A stretch of 64,000 bases of DNA from Kineosporia rhizophila (lineage in GTDB: Bacteria; Actinomycetota; Actinomycetes; Actinomycetales; Kineosporiaceae): positions 124,001-188,000 of the forward strand of contig NZ_JAJSOH010000007.1 of assembly GCF_021277265.1 (NCBI RefSeq), in the 5' to 3' direction. A model generated the notes under the pieces. It did no database searches. It saw nothing but the letters and a program-made list of their open reading frames with translations, and was not told the DNA's origin. Positions 15,430 through 23,881 of this stretch are shown one piece after another. Each line of letters begins with the position of its first letter. Position 1 is the first letter of the stretch. The position numbers and the translations under genes are program-made.

Positions 15430-18269
15430 CGGCTGGCCTGGCCGAGCGGCTCAGCGCCGAGATCGCCGGCGAGGTGCGCTTCGACGACTACAGCCGCCAC
15501 CTCTTCTCCCGCGACGCCAGCATGTACGCGATCACCCCGCTCGGCGTGGTCTTCCCGCGCTCGGTGGAAGACGTGTGCGCGGCGGTGCGGATCGCGGGGG
15601 AGTTCGGGGTGCCGGTCACCGCTCGCGGGGCGGGCACCAGCCTGGCCGGCCAGACCGTGGGGGCGGGCCTGGTGCTGGACTTCTCCAAGCACCTGGACCA
15701 GATCGTCTGGATCGATCCGGAGCGGCGCCGGGCCCGGGTCGAGGTCGGAGTGGTGCAGGACCAGCTGAACCAGGCCGCCGCCCCGTTCGGGCTGATGTTC
15801 GGCCCGGACACCTCCACCAGCAACCGGGCCACCATCGGCGGCATGATCGGCAACAACTCCGCAGGCAGCGGATCGCTGCGCTACGGCATGACGATCGATC
15901 ACGTGCGGGCACTCGACGTGGTGCTCAGCGACGGCTCGACGGCCCGGCTCGAGCCCGGGCGCCTCAGCCAACCGGGACGGGAATCACTGGAAGCCCGGCT
16001 GTACGAGGAGCTTCCGAAGATCCTGCAGACCAATTCCGATGCGATTGCGAACGGCTTCCCGCCGTTCTGGCGCCGGGCCTGCGGCTACCGCCTCGACCGG
16101 CTGGCCCAGGAGTTCGACCTGGCCAAGTTCGTGGTGGGCAGCGAGGGCACCCTGGTGGTGGTCACCCACGCCGAGGTGGACCTGGTGCCCCGGCCCGCGG
16201 TGACCATGTTCGCGGTCGGCCACTTCGACACCACCCAGAAGGCGATCGAGGCCACCACCGACGCCCTGAGCTGCGAACCCGCCCAGGTCGAACTGATGGA
16301 CAAGACCATCCTCGACCTGTCCCGCCAGAAGATCGAGTACGCCGACCTGGGCGAGCATCTCGTCGGTGACCCGGCGGCTCTGTTGTTCGTCTCGTTCGCC
16401 GGGGACGAGGCGTCCATCGTTCGATCGAAACTGCAGGCTCTGGTGAGCCTGTGGGCCGAGAACGGGCACGGCTACCACACGCTGCAGCTGGAGACCGCGG
16501 CCGAGCAGAAGGCGCTGCTCAAGGTGCGCAAGTCCAGCCTTGGTCTGCTGATGGCGGCCAGCGAGGGCTCGAACCGGCCGCTGGCCTTCGTGGAGGACAC
16601 GGCCGTGCCGCCGCAACGGCTGGCCGAGTACACCGCGCGTTTTGCCCAGGTGCTCGACGAGTACGGGATGCGGGCCGGTTTCTACGGCCACTGCTCGGTC
16701 GGCTGCCTGCACATCCGGCCGTTCGTCGACCTTTCGCGTCCCGACGAGATTGCCCGGATGCGCGCGGTGGCCGAGCGGATCAAGGATCTGGTGCGCGAGT
16801 TCGGCGGGGTCAACTCCAGCGAGCACGGCGACGGCCTGGCCCGCAGCGAGTTCAACCGCGAACTCTTCGGTGACGAGCTGTACGAGGCAATGCGCTCGGT
16901 GAAGCAACTTTTCGATCCGAAGGGCATTTTCAACCCGGGCAAGATCGTGGATGCGCCGCCGATGACCGACCACCTGCGGGACGCTGCCCTGCCTCCGGCC
17001 CCGGAACTGCGCACCCGGCTGCAGTTCGACGTGGTCGGCGGCATGCGGGGAGCGGCCGACCGGTGCATGAACATCGGCCTGTGCCGCAAGAGCACCACCG
17101 GCGCGATGTGCCCCTCGTACATCGCCACCCGCGACGAGGAACACGCCACCCGGGGCCGGGCCAATGCGCTGGTCAAGGCGCTGTCGGAACCGGATCCGGC
17201 GACGGCGCTGGGCGACGAGCGGCTGCACGAGATCCTCGACCTGTGCCTGATGTGCAAGGCCTGCAAGGCCGAGTGCCCGTTGGGGGTGGACATGGCCAAG
17301 CTGAAGAGCGAGACCTTGTCGCACTACCACGAGCAGCACGGAATTCCATTCCGCAGCAGGCTGTTCGCCTCGATCCGGCGGTTGAACCGGCTGGGGTCGG
17401 CGCTCGCACCGGTGGCCAATCTGGGTGGGCTGAGCCGGCCGCTGGTGCGTCTGGCCGGGATCTCGCCGCAGCGTCCTTTACCCAAGTTTCGCTTCCGCAA
17501 TCTGAAGCGCTGGTACGCAACCCGGCCGCGTCCGTCCAAAAGCTCTGAGGGGGTGGTGAATTTCCTGGCCGATTCGTTCACCACCTACACCGAGCCGCAG
17601 ATCGGTCAGGCTGCGATCACCCTGCTGGAAAAGTCCGGCTGGCAGGTATCGCTCGCCGATGCGGGATGTTGCGGCCGGTCGGCGCTCTCGAAGGGAATGG
17701 TGAAAGACGCCCAGGCCAAGGCCGCCTCGATGGCGCACACGCTGGCCGCCGGCACCGGCCCGATCGTCGGCTGTGAACCCTCGTGCCTGTTCACGCTGCG
17801 GGACGAGCACGTGAGCCTGCTGCCCGGCGATCCGGACGTGGTGTCGGTGGCCGGGCGGGTGCGGCAGGTCGAGGAGCTGCTCACCGAGGCGATCGATGAA
17901 GGACGGTTGCGGCTGGCTCCGGATTCCTGGCTCGCCGGGCGTCGCATCCTGTTTCACGGCCACTGCCACCAGAAGGCCGAGGTCGGCACTGCGGCCACGA
18001 TGGCCCTGCTGAGGCGCATTCCGGGCGCCGAGGTGGTGGAGCTGGACGCGGGCTGTTGCGGGATGGCCGGCTCGTTCGGCTACGAGGCCGAGCACTACGA
18101 ACTGTCCATGAAGGTGGGCGCAGATCGGCTGTTCCCGGCGATCGAGGCCGAGGACGAGCTCACCGTGGTGGCGGCCACCGGTACGTCGTGCCGGGAGCAG
18201 ATCTTCCACGGAACCCGCCGTACGGCCTGGCATCCGGTCGAACTGGTGGCCGAAGCCCTCAGCGGCTGA
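15426..18269 (+). CDS. FAD-linked oxidase/Fe-S fusion (glycolate or D-lactate dehydrogenase type)
   Basis: The 947-residue protein fuses GlcD-like and GlcF-like parts. Residues ~40-270 form an FAD-binding PCMH domain (VTARGAGTSLAGQTVG at 64-79, GGMIGNNSAGSGSLRYG), followed by the FAD-linked oxidase C-terminal domain (FYGHCSVGCLHIRP, SSEHGDGLARS). Next come two 4Fe-4S motifs (CMNIGLCRKSTTGAMCP and CLMCKACKAECP) and two CCG domains (DAGCCGRSAL, HGHCHQKAEVG, DAGCCGMAGSFGYE). Such fusions oxidise 2-hydroxy acids and pass electrons through the clusters. The neighbouring glyoxylate transaminase makes glycolate the best guess, with D-lactate or D-2-hydroxyglutarate as alternatives. The GTG start overlaps the previous stop. 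Confidence 0.9.
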   Translation: MTAGLAERLSAEIAGEVRFDDYSRHLFSRDASMYAITPLGVVFPRSVEDVCAAVRIAGEFGVPVTARGAGTSLAGQTVGAGLVLDFSKHLDQIVWIDPERRRARVEVGVVQDQLNQAAAPFGLMFGPDTSTSNRATIGGMIGNNSAGSGSLRYGMTIDHVRALDVVLSDGSTARLEPGRLSQPGRESLEARLYEELPKILQTNSDAIANGFPPFWRRACGYRLDRLAQEFDLAKFVVGSEGTLVVVTHAEVDLVPRPAVTMFAVGHFDTTQKAIEATTDALSCEPAQVELMDKTILDLSRQKIEYADLGEHLVGDPAALLFVSFAGDEASIVRSKLQALVSLWAENGHGYHTLQLETAAEQKALLKVRKSSLGLLMAASEGSNRPLAFVEDTAVPPQRLAEYTARFAQVLDEYGMRAGFYGHCSVGCLHIRPFVDLSRPDEIARMRAVAERIKDLVREFGGVNSSEHGDGLARSEFNRELFGDELYEAMRSVKQLFDPKGIFNPGKIVDAPPMTDHLRDAALPPAPELRTRLQFDVVGGMRGAADRCMNIGLCRKSTTGAMCPSYIATRDEEHATRGRANALVKALSEPDPATALGDERLHEILDLCLMCKACKAECPLGVDMAKLKSETLSHYHEQHGIPFRSRLFASIRRLNRLGSALAPVANLGGLSRPLVRLAGISPQRPLPKFRFRNLKRWYATRPRPSKSSEGVVNFLADSFTTYTEPQIGQAAITLLEKSGWQVSLADAGCCGRSALSKGMVKDAQAKAASMAHTLAAGTGPIVGCEPSCLFTLRDEHVSLLPGDPDVVSVAGRVRQVEELLTEAIDEGRLRLAPDSWLAGRRILFHGHCHQKAEVGTAATMALLRRIPGAEVVELDAGCCGMAGSFGYEAEHYELSMKVGADRLFPAIEAEDELTVVAATGTSCREQIFHGTRRTAWHPVELVAEALSG

Positions 18270-19095
18270 GGGCGGTGCGCACCAGGGCGGCCACCGTCTG
18301 CGAGCGGCTGTGGGCCGGCCAGGCGATGACGTTGGTGACCGGCGCGGCGTCGGTCACCGGCACCGAGGCCAGCCCGGCGGCCGTGGGCAGGCAGGATTCG
18401 CAGATCACGGCGCTGGCTCGGCCCAGCGAGACCAGCTGCAGCAGTTGCAGCTGGTCGCGGATCTGGGGCCCGGGCCCGTCTAGGTAGGTGCCGTCGGCCT
18501 GGCGCCAACGGGCCTGCGGCAGGCCGGGAATCGTGTCCATCTCGGCCAGAGTGATGCCTTCGCGGGTGCCGTAGGGGTGCCCGCCGGGCAGGATCGCCAC
18601 CCGGTTCTCGGTGTCGAGCTCTTCGTAGTCCAGCCCGGTGGTGCGGTCGAAAGGCAGCGTGAGCAGGCCGAGGTCGGCGCGGCCGTCGTGCAGCATCGGC
18701 TCCGACTCGCCCAGGGCGGCCAGCACCACGTCGACCTTCACGTCGGGGTGTTCGACGGCGAAGGCGTCGAGCAGCTTGGCCAGACGTTCGCTGCCCATAC
18801 CGGTCTTGGCCACCAGGGTGATCCCGTCGGGCTGGACCCCGGCCCGGCGGGTGCGCCGTTCGGCTGCCTCGACGGCGGTGAGCGCGGTGCGGGCCTCGCG
18901 CAGCAGGACTGCTCCGGCCGGGGTGAGCTCGACCGCGCGCCGGTCGCGTTCCAGCAGTTTCGTGCCCAGCCGGCGTTCCAGCTGCTGGATGGCGCGGGAG
19001 AGCGGTGGCTGGGCCATACCGAGGCGCTCGGCGGCCCGGCCGAAGTTCAGCTCCTCGGCCACGGCCACGAAGTAGCGCATCTCGCGGGTCTCCAC
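18259..19095 (-). CDS. LysR family transcriptional regulator
   Basis: The 278-residue protein has the LysR winged helix at the N-terminus (METREMRYFVAVAEELNFGRAAERL then QPPLSRAIQQLERRLGTKLLERD) and a periplasmic-binding-like effector domain from about residue 90. The GTG start is supported by a TAGGAT -10 box (19102-19107, minus strand) six bases upstream. A palindrome ATACC-N5-GGTAT, with the T-N11-A layout typical of LysR sites, lies between it and the divergent SDR gene, so it probably controls that gene and itself. Its 3' end overlaps the convergent oxidase gene by 11 bp. Confidence 0.92.
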   Translation of the reverse strand: METREMRYFVAVAEELNFGRAAERLGMAQPPLSRAIQQLERRLGTKLLERDRRAVELTPAGAVLLREARTALTAVEAAERRTRRAGVQPDGITLVAKTGMGSERLAKLLDAFAVEHPDVKVDVVLAALGESEPMLHDGRADLGLLTLPFDRTTGLDYEELDTENRVAILPGGHPYGTREGITLAEMDTIPGLPQARWRQADGTYLDGPGPQIRDQLQLLQLVSLGRASAVICESCLPTAAGLASVPVTDAAPVTNVIAWPAHSRSQTVAALVRTALSR

Positions 19096-19118
19096 CGCCG
19101 GATCCTAACCCGGGGCTG

Positions 19119-19133
19119 ATACCCGGCAGGTAT
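19119..19133. promoter_or_regulatory. LysR box (ATACC-N5-GGTAT)
   Basis: A perfect 15-bp interrupted palindrome with the classic T-N11-A spacing sits in the 96-bp gap between the divergent LysR gene and the SDR gene. It is just upstream of the regulator's -10 box and about 45 bases before the TAGCGT box of the SDR gene, a normal position for a LysR regulatory site. Confidence 0.75.
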
Positions 19134-19191
19134 GAGCAGGCACCGGAGCGGTCTTGGACCATCCGGGCGGGCGAAACCTAGCGTCCTGGGC

Positions 19192-19905
19192 ATGAGCGAA
19201 ACGAAGACCGCCCTGGTCACCGGGGCGAACAAAGGCATCGGCTACGAGATCGCCCGGCAGCTGGGCAAGCTGGGGTACCGGGTGGGGGTGGGCTCGCGCG
19301 ACGGCGAACGCGGGGCCGAGGCGGTGGATCGGCTGAAGGCGGAAGGGCTGGACGTGTTCGCAGTCCCTCTCGACGTCACCAGCGACGAGAGCGTTCAGGC
19401 GGCCGTGGGCGCCTTCACCGAGCTCGACGTGCTGGTGAACAACGCGGGGATCAATGGTGGGGCGTTCCAGCTGCCGTCCGGGACCGATCTGGAACGGTTC
19501 CGCCGGGTGATCGACACCAACGTGTTCGGCGTGATGCGGGTGACCAACGCCTTCCTGCCCCTGCTGCGTCGATCTGCCGCGCCCCGCATCGTCAACCTGT
19601 CCACGTCGATGGCCTCGCTGGCGCACCAGCAGGAGGCCTCGATGTACGCCGGGGCGATCGACGGCGCCTACGGCCCGTCCAAGACTCTGCTGAACGCCGT
19701 CACGCTGCAGTACGCCCGGGAGTTCGCCGACACGAACATCCTGGTCAACGCGGTCTGCCCGGGCTACGTGGCCAGCGACTTCACCGCCTACCAGGGCTAC
19801 CGCAGCACCGCCGAGGGTGCGGCCATCGCGGTTCGGCTGGCCACGGTGGCCGACGACGGGCCGCGAGGCGGTTTCTTCAACGAGGAGGGTGCTCTGCCCT
19901 GGTGA
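19192..19905 (+). CDS. Short-chain dehydrogenase/reductase
   Basis: The 237-residue classical SDR has the NAD(P)-binding TGANKGIG at 10-17, NNAG at 83-86, the NLSTS strand with the catalytic serine (137-139 region), and the YGPSK catalytic motif (Y160, K164). The segment CPGYVASDF follows as expected. The hydrophilic residues after beta-2 (SRDGER) suggest NADPH. The start is supported by TAGCGT (19179-19184) seven bases upstream, a leaderless layout. It is divergent from the LysR regulator, which likely controls it. The last 29 bp overlap the convergent TetR gene. It resembles carbonyl-reductase-like SDRs; the substrate is unknown. Confidence 0.9.
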   Translation: MSETKTALVTGANKGIGYEIARQLGKLGYRVGVGSRDGERGAEAVDRLKAEGLDVFAVPLDVTSDESVQAAVGAFTELDVLVNNAGINGGAFQLPSGTDLERFRRVIDTNVFGVMRVTNAFLPLLRRSAAPRIVNLSTSMASLAHQQEASMYAGAIDGAYGPSKTLLNAVTLQYAREFADTNILVNAVCPGYVASDFTAYQGYRSTAEGAAIAVRLATVADDGPRGGFFNEEGALPW

Positions 19906-20524
19906 GCCGGGCCAGGCGCGGGATCATCCGTTCCTCGATGTCGTCGGGCCCGGGGAAGACCCGGGTGGCGGCGCGCTGGTGGGCCAGGCCGTGCAGTCCC
20001 AGCCAGAGGGCCACCGCGTCCTTGGCCGGGTCGTCGGAGTCCGAGACGCCGGCCTGCCCCGCCTCGGCCAGAACCTCGGCCAGCAGGCCGAGACTGCCCA
20101 CCCCCAGGTCTTCCATGTCCTGTGCGGTGACCGAGCTCCGGCCGTCGATCGCGGGCATCCACAGCCCACCGAACAGGGTGCGGTAGCGGGTCGGGTGCTG
20201 GGCGGCGAAGGCCAGGTAGGCCCGGCTGATCGCCCACACCTTCTGCTCCGGGTCGCTCGCCTGCTGCGCGGCCTCGCGCAGGGCCTGCTCCAGTTCGGCC
20301 AGGCCGTGCTGCACGACGGCCAGCATGATCGCCGGCTGGTCGGCGAAGTGCGCGTAGATCGAGGGGGCGGAGATCCCGGCCTTGCGGGCCACCGACCTGA
20401 GGGTGACCGCGCGTTCGTCCTCCGACTCGTCGAGCAGGGCGATCGCCGCGGCCACGATCTCCTCGCGCAGTTTGCGGCCCTCACCTCGGCGGTTACGGGC
20501 CCGGGCGGGTTTCGCGGTGTCCAT
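19877..20524 (-). CDS. TetR family transcriptional regulator
   Basis: The 215-residue repressor has a basic N-terminus, then the TetR helix-turn-helix (VTLRSVARKAGISAPSIYAHFADQPAIMLAVV, about 40-72) and a helical ligand-binding domain with LGLHGLAHQRA near residue 176, as in WHG-type TetR proteins. A TAAGCT -10 box six bases before the ATG lies inside an inverted repeat (20530-20563), so the gene should be autoregulated and leaderless. It is divergent from an MDR-type oxidoreductase, its likely target. The ligand is unknown; it may be a carbonyl or quinone compound used by that enzyme. Confidence 0.92.
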   Translation of the reverse strand: MDTAKPARARNRRGEGRKLREEIVAAAIALLDESEDERAVTLRSVARKAGISAPSIYAHFADQPAIMLAVVQHGLAELEQALREAAQQASDPEQKVWAISRAYLAFAAQHPTRYRTLFGGLWMPAIDGRSSVTAQDMEDLGVGSLGLLAEVLAEAGQAGVSDSDDPAKDAVALWLGLHGLAHQRAATRVFPGPDDIEERMIPRLARLTRAEHPPR

Positions 20525-20529
20525 GACGG

Positions 20530-20563
20530 AAGCTTACAGCCACAAACTTAGGGCCGTAAGCTT
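20530..20563. promoter_or_regulatory. TetR operator: inverted repeat carrying divergent -10 boxes
   Basis: The arms AAGCTTACAGCC (20530-20541) and GGCCGTAAGCTT (20552-20563) match as inverted repeats at 11 of 12 positions around a 10-bp spacer. The left arm holds TAAGCT on the minus strand, exactly six bases before the TetR ATG. The right arm holds TAAGCT on the plus strand for the oxidoreductase gene. Binding would therefore block both promoters. Confidence 0.75.
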
Positions 20564-20566
20564 GCA

Positions 20567-20582
20567 TGCGTTAACTAACGCA
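20567..20582. promoter_or_regulatory. 16-bp palindrome between TetR and oxidoreductase genes
   Basis: TGCGTTAACTAACGCA is a palindrome with perfect 7-bp arms around AC. It starts about five bases after the oxidoreductase -10 box, so it overlaps the likely transcription start. It may be a second TetR site or the site of another factor. Confidence 0.65.
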
Positions 20583-20627
20583 CGTAATGTCATGGCCATG
20601 GAGATCAGCGCAGTCAAGGAGTCAGTC

Positions 20628-21680
20628 ATGAGCGGCACGAGCGGGACGAGCACCGTCACCACCGAGGTCGTGATGCCCGGCCCGATCGAGCCCGCGGGTC
20701 TGCAGGTGCAGGCTCGTGACCTGCCCGCACCCGCCGCCGGGCAGGTGCTGCTGCGGATGGAGGCCACCGGGGTCTCCTTCGCCGAGCAGCAGATGCGCCG
20801 CGGCCGCTACTACGACCAGCCCACCTTCCCGTTCGTGCCGGGCTACGACGTGGTCGGCACCGCGGTGGCGGTCGGCCCGAGGGTTGCGGCCGAGACGGTC
20901 GGCCGGCGCTTCGCCGCCATCACCAAGATCGGAGGCTGGGCCAGTCACCTGCTGATCGAGGCGGCCGACCTGATGCCGGTGCCCGAGGGCCTCGACCCGG
21001 CCGAGGTGGAGACGCTGATCATCAACGGCATCACCGCCTGGCAGATGCTGCACCGCACCGCCAAGGTCCGCCCCGGCGGCACGATCGTGGTGCTCGGCGC
21101 CAACGGAGGTGTCGGGTCGGTGCTGGTGCAGATCGCCCGCGCGGCGAACATGACGGTGATCGGTACCGCCGCGGCCCGCCACCACGACGCGGTGCGGGCC
21201 CTGGGGGCCACCCCGGTCGACTACCGGGACGCGGACGCCTACGAGCAGATCCGGGCCCTGGCCCCCGAAGGGGTGGATGCGGTGTTCGACCACATCGCCG
21301 GCGAGAACCTGGTCAAGTCGTGGAAGCTGCTGCGCAAGGGCGGCTACCTGTGCGTGTACGGCAACGCCGCCACGGTGAACGACGAGGGCGGCAACTTCTG
21401 GCCCACCATGGCGCTGGTCAGCAGGCTCATGCTGTGGAACTACCTGCCCAACCGCCGTGGGGCCAGCTTCTTCAGCATCTGGGCGGGTAAGACGATCACC
21501 CCCAAGGCCTTCCGGGCCCGCCGTCGTGAAGACCTGGCCCAGCTACTGCAGTTGCTGGCCGACCAGGAGGTAAAGCCGCAGATCGCCGCGCGGTTCCCGC
21601 TCTCGGCGGCCACCGACGCCATGCTGCTGGCCGAGTCGCGCACGGTGATGGGCAAGGTCGTGCTCACTCCCGACGCGTGA
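20628..21680 (+). CDS. Medium-chain (zinc-independent) NADPH:quinone reductase-like oxidoreductase
   Basis: The ~350-residue MDR protein has a GroES-like N-terminal domain (RMEATGVSFAEQQMRRGRYYDQP, FVPGYDVVGTAVAVG) and a Rossmann domain with VLGANGGVGSVLVQIARAA. It has no zinc-ligand cysteines, which points to the quinone reductase or enoyl reductase branch. C-terminal FPLSAATDAMLLAES matches this branch. The start is chosen for the AGGAG six bases upstream; an in-frame ATG at 20592 or 20598 would extend it by 10-12 residues. The divergent TetR regulator and its two palindromes probably control it. It may reduce quinones or reactive enones. Confidence 0.88.
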   Translation: MSGTSGTSTVTTEVVMPGPIEPAGLQVQARDLPAPAAGQVLLRMEATGVSFAEQQMRRGRYYDQPTFPFVPGYDVVGTAVAVGPRVAAETVGRRFAAITKIGGWASHLLIEAADLMPVPEGLDPAEVETLIINGITAWQMLHRTAKVRPGGTIVVLGANGGVGSVLVQIARAANMTVIGTAAARHHDAVRALGATPVDYRDADAYEQIRALAPEGVDAVFDHIAGENLVKSWKLLRKGGYLCVYGNAATVNDEGGNFWPTMALVSRLMLWNYLPNRRGASFFSIWAGKTITPKAFRARRREDLAQLLQLLADQEVKPQIAARFPLSAATDAMLLAESRTVMGKVVLTPDA

Positions 21681-21785
21681 GGTTCTGCAACCGGCAGAAC
21701 CCGGTTGCCTACGAGCAGAACCATTGGCCAGAGGACGATTTCGCGCACCAGGATGGTCGGCATCCGGTTCGCGGAAGGTGGAGTC

Positions 21786-23006
21786 TTGTCTCATTGGCTG
21801 GTGCTGTCCAACCCCACGTTCCGGCGTCTGGCGCCGGGAATGGCCCTGTCCTACCTGGGAGACGGCATCGCGGTGGTGGCGGTGGTGCTTCTGGCGCAGG
21901 AACTCACCGCCAACGCCACACTGGTGGGGCTGGCGGTCACCGCGTCGTCGTTGCCGGGCGCGGTCGGGGCGCTGGTGCTGGGGCGGTTCCTGCAGGGGCG
22001 CAGCGGCGCGGAGCTGGCGTTCGGGGACGCAGCCTGGCGGTTCCTCACCCTGGGCTCGATCCCACTGGCCCACGTGGCCGGGGTGCTGGACATCGGCCTG
22101 TGCATCGGGCTGCTGGCGGCCTCGTCGGTGTTGCACTCGTGGGGCTCGGCCGGCCGCTTCACCCTGATCGCCGAGATCCTGCCGCAACGCCAGCACCTGG
22201 CCGGCAACTCCCTGCTGGCCATCCTTTCCGAAGCCGGCACGATCGCCGGCCCGCCGGTGGCCGCGCTCCTGCTCGTGTTCTGGAGCCCGGCCGGGGCCAT
22301 CGCGCTCGACGCCCTGACCTTCGGCGTCCTGGCCCTGTCCTACTACCTCGTCCGGATCCCGGCCCGGATTGCGCCCCCGCCCAGCGCCTCCCGTCTGAGC
22401 GGTCTGGCCGTGGTCCGGCAGACCCCGGCGCTGCTCGGCCTGATCGCTCTCAGCGCAGTGTTCTTCTTCCTGTTCGGCCCGGTCTACGTGGCCCTGCCCA
22501 CCCTCGTGCAGCAGCCCGACGGCACGGCCCTCGCCCTGGCCACCTTCTACAGCGCCTTCGGGATCGGCGCGGTGCTCGGTGGCCTGATCACCCCCTACCT
22601 GAGCGGGTTCTCGCCGTGGTTGATCACCGTGGCCGGTGTGCTGACGGCCGGGCTGGGCCTGCTGCCGTTGGGGCTGGGAGCTGCGACACCAGCGTCCATT
22701 GTCGGTTTCGCACTGGTCGGTCTGAGCTGGGCGCCCTACCAGGCCACCTCGATCGCGCTGTACCAGCGCCTGGCCCCGGCCGAACGGCTGGCCCAGGTGC
22801 TGGCCGTCGACAGCGCGGTAGCGCTACTGGCCGTGCCGGCCGGAACGGCTCTGGGTGGGCTGGCCGTCGAGTACGGGGGAGCACAGGGCACTTTGCTGGC
22901 CTGTGCGGTGGGCCTGGTGGCGCTGGCCGGGGTGGCGGCTCTGCTGGTGCGTCAGAAGCTGTTCTCGGGGCCGGGGAACGAACCGGACTTGACGTCGTCC
23001 CGGTAG
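21786..23006 (+). CDS. MFS transporter
   Basis: This is a polytopic protein of about 406 residues with 10-12 membrane segments. It has the N-terminal MFS layout of exporters in the MFS_3/enterobactin-exporter-like group (SNPTFRRLAPGMALSYLGDGIAVVAVVLLAQEL) and a second half starting GLIALSAVFFFLFGPVYVALPTLVQ. The TTG start (LSHWLVLSNP) is preferred because GGAAGG and GGTGGAG precede it; ATG codons at 21705 and 21753 are alternatives with poor ribosome sites. The last 55 bp overlap the convergent panB. A drug or siderophore-like exporter is plausible; the substrate is unknown. Confidence 0.85.
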   Translation: MSHWLVLSNPTFRRLAPGMALSYLGDGIAVVAVVLLAQELTANATLVGLAVTASSLPGAVGALVLGRFLQGRSGAELAFGDAAWRFLTLGSIPLAHVAGVLDIGLCIGLLAASSVLHSWGSAGRFTLIAEILPQRQHLAGNSLLAILSEAGTIAGPPVAALLLVFWSPAGAIALDALTFGVLALSYYLVRIPARIAPPPSASRLSGLAVVRQTPALLGLIALSAVFFFLFGPVYVALPTLVQQPDGTALALATFYSAFGIGAVLGGLITPYLSGFSPWLITVAGVLTAGLGLLPLGLGAATPASIVGFALVGLSWAPYQATSIALYQRLAPAERLAQVLAVDSAVALLAVPAGTALGGLAVEYGGAQGTLLACAVGLVALAGVAALLVRQKLFSGPGNEPDLTSSR

Positions 23007-23821
23007 GCGGCAGCCCCCTGCAAGAGGACGCTGCGCAGGTCGGCGTACTGCTTGACGAACCGGGGCAGCTTGCCGGTGTTCAGGCCGAAGGCGTCCTGCC
23101 AGACCAGCACCTGGCCGTCGGTGCCGTTGCCGGCGCCGATCCCGATCGTCGGGATGCTCAGCTCCTGGGTGATCTTCGCGGCCAGTTCGGCCGGGACCAT
23201 CTCCATCAGCACCGCGAACGCTCCCGCCTCCTGGGCGGCCAGCGCGTCCTGTCGCACCCGTTCGGCCGCGTCGGCCCGTCCCTGTACGCGGTAACCGCCC
23301 AGGGCGTGCTCGTACTGCGGGGTGAAACCGATGTGGGCGCAGACCGGGATGCCGCCCTGAGTGAGCCGCTCGATCTGCGGGGCCATGGCGGCGCCGCCCT
23401 CGAGCTTGACCGCGGCCACCCCCGCCTCCTTCATGAACCGGGCGGCGGTGTCCCAGGCCTGCTCCGGTGAACCCTGGTAGGAGCCGAAGGGCAGGTCACC
23501 CATCACCAGGGCCCGCCCGGCCGCCTGGGCGACGGCGCGGGCCAGCGGGATCAGCTCGTCCACGGTGACCGGCAGTGAGGTGCGGTGGCCGTAGACGTTG
23601 TTCGCCGCCGAGTCCCCGACCAGCAGCAGATCGATGCCCGCCTCGTCGAAGACCTGCGCGGTGTACATGTCGTAGGCGGTGAGCATGGTGAACTTCTCGC
23701 CACGCTGCTTCATCTCGAGCAGGTGGTGGGTGCGGACCCGCTTCACCGGCCGGGTTCCGGACGTGCTGGCGGTTGCCGGTGTTCCGGAGCCGTAGGGAGC
23801 GGGTTCCTCGGTGCTGGCCAT
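22952..23821 (-). CDS. panB: 3-methyl-2-oxobutanoate hydroxymethyltransferase (pantothenate synthesis)
   Basis: PanB converts alpha-ketoisovalerate and methylene-tetrahydrofolate to ketopantoate, the first committed step to pantothenate and CoA. The 289-residue protein shows the family blocks: FTMLTAYDMYTAQVFDEAGID, LLVGDSAANNVYGH, VMGDLPFGSYQ, AVKLEGG (active-site Lys and Glu region), CAHIGFTPQ, and PTIGIGAGNGTDGQVLV. An N-terminal Thr/Pro-rich extension of about 25 residues is typical of actinobacterial PanB. The start is supported by AAAGAAG five bases upstream. No other pantothenate genes are adjacent. Confidence 0.95.
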   Translation of the reverse strand: MASTEEPAPYGSGTPATASTSGTRPVKRVRTHHLLEMKQRGEKFTMLTAYDMYTAQVFDEAGIDLLLVGDSAANNVYGHRTSLPVTVDELIPLARAVAQAAGRALVMGDLPFGSYQGSPEQAWDTAARFMKEAGVAAVKLEGGAAMAPQIERLTQGGIPVCAHIGFTPQYEHALGGYRVQGRADAAERVRQDALAAQEAGAFAVLMEMVPAELAAKITQELSIPTIGIGAGNGTDGQVLVWQDAFGLNTGKLPRFVKQYADLRSVLLQGAAAYRDDVKSGSFPGPENSF

Positions 23822-23881
23822 GACTTCTTTCGCGGTACGTCTGTTCCCGACAGTGACGCCCGAGCCTAGCAACCACGAACG

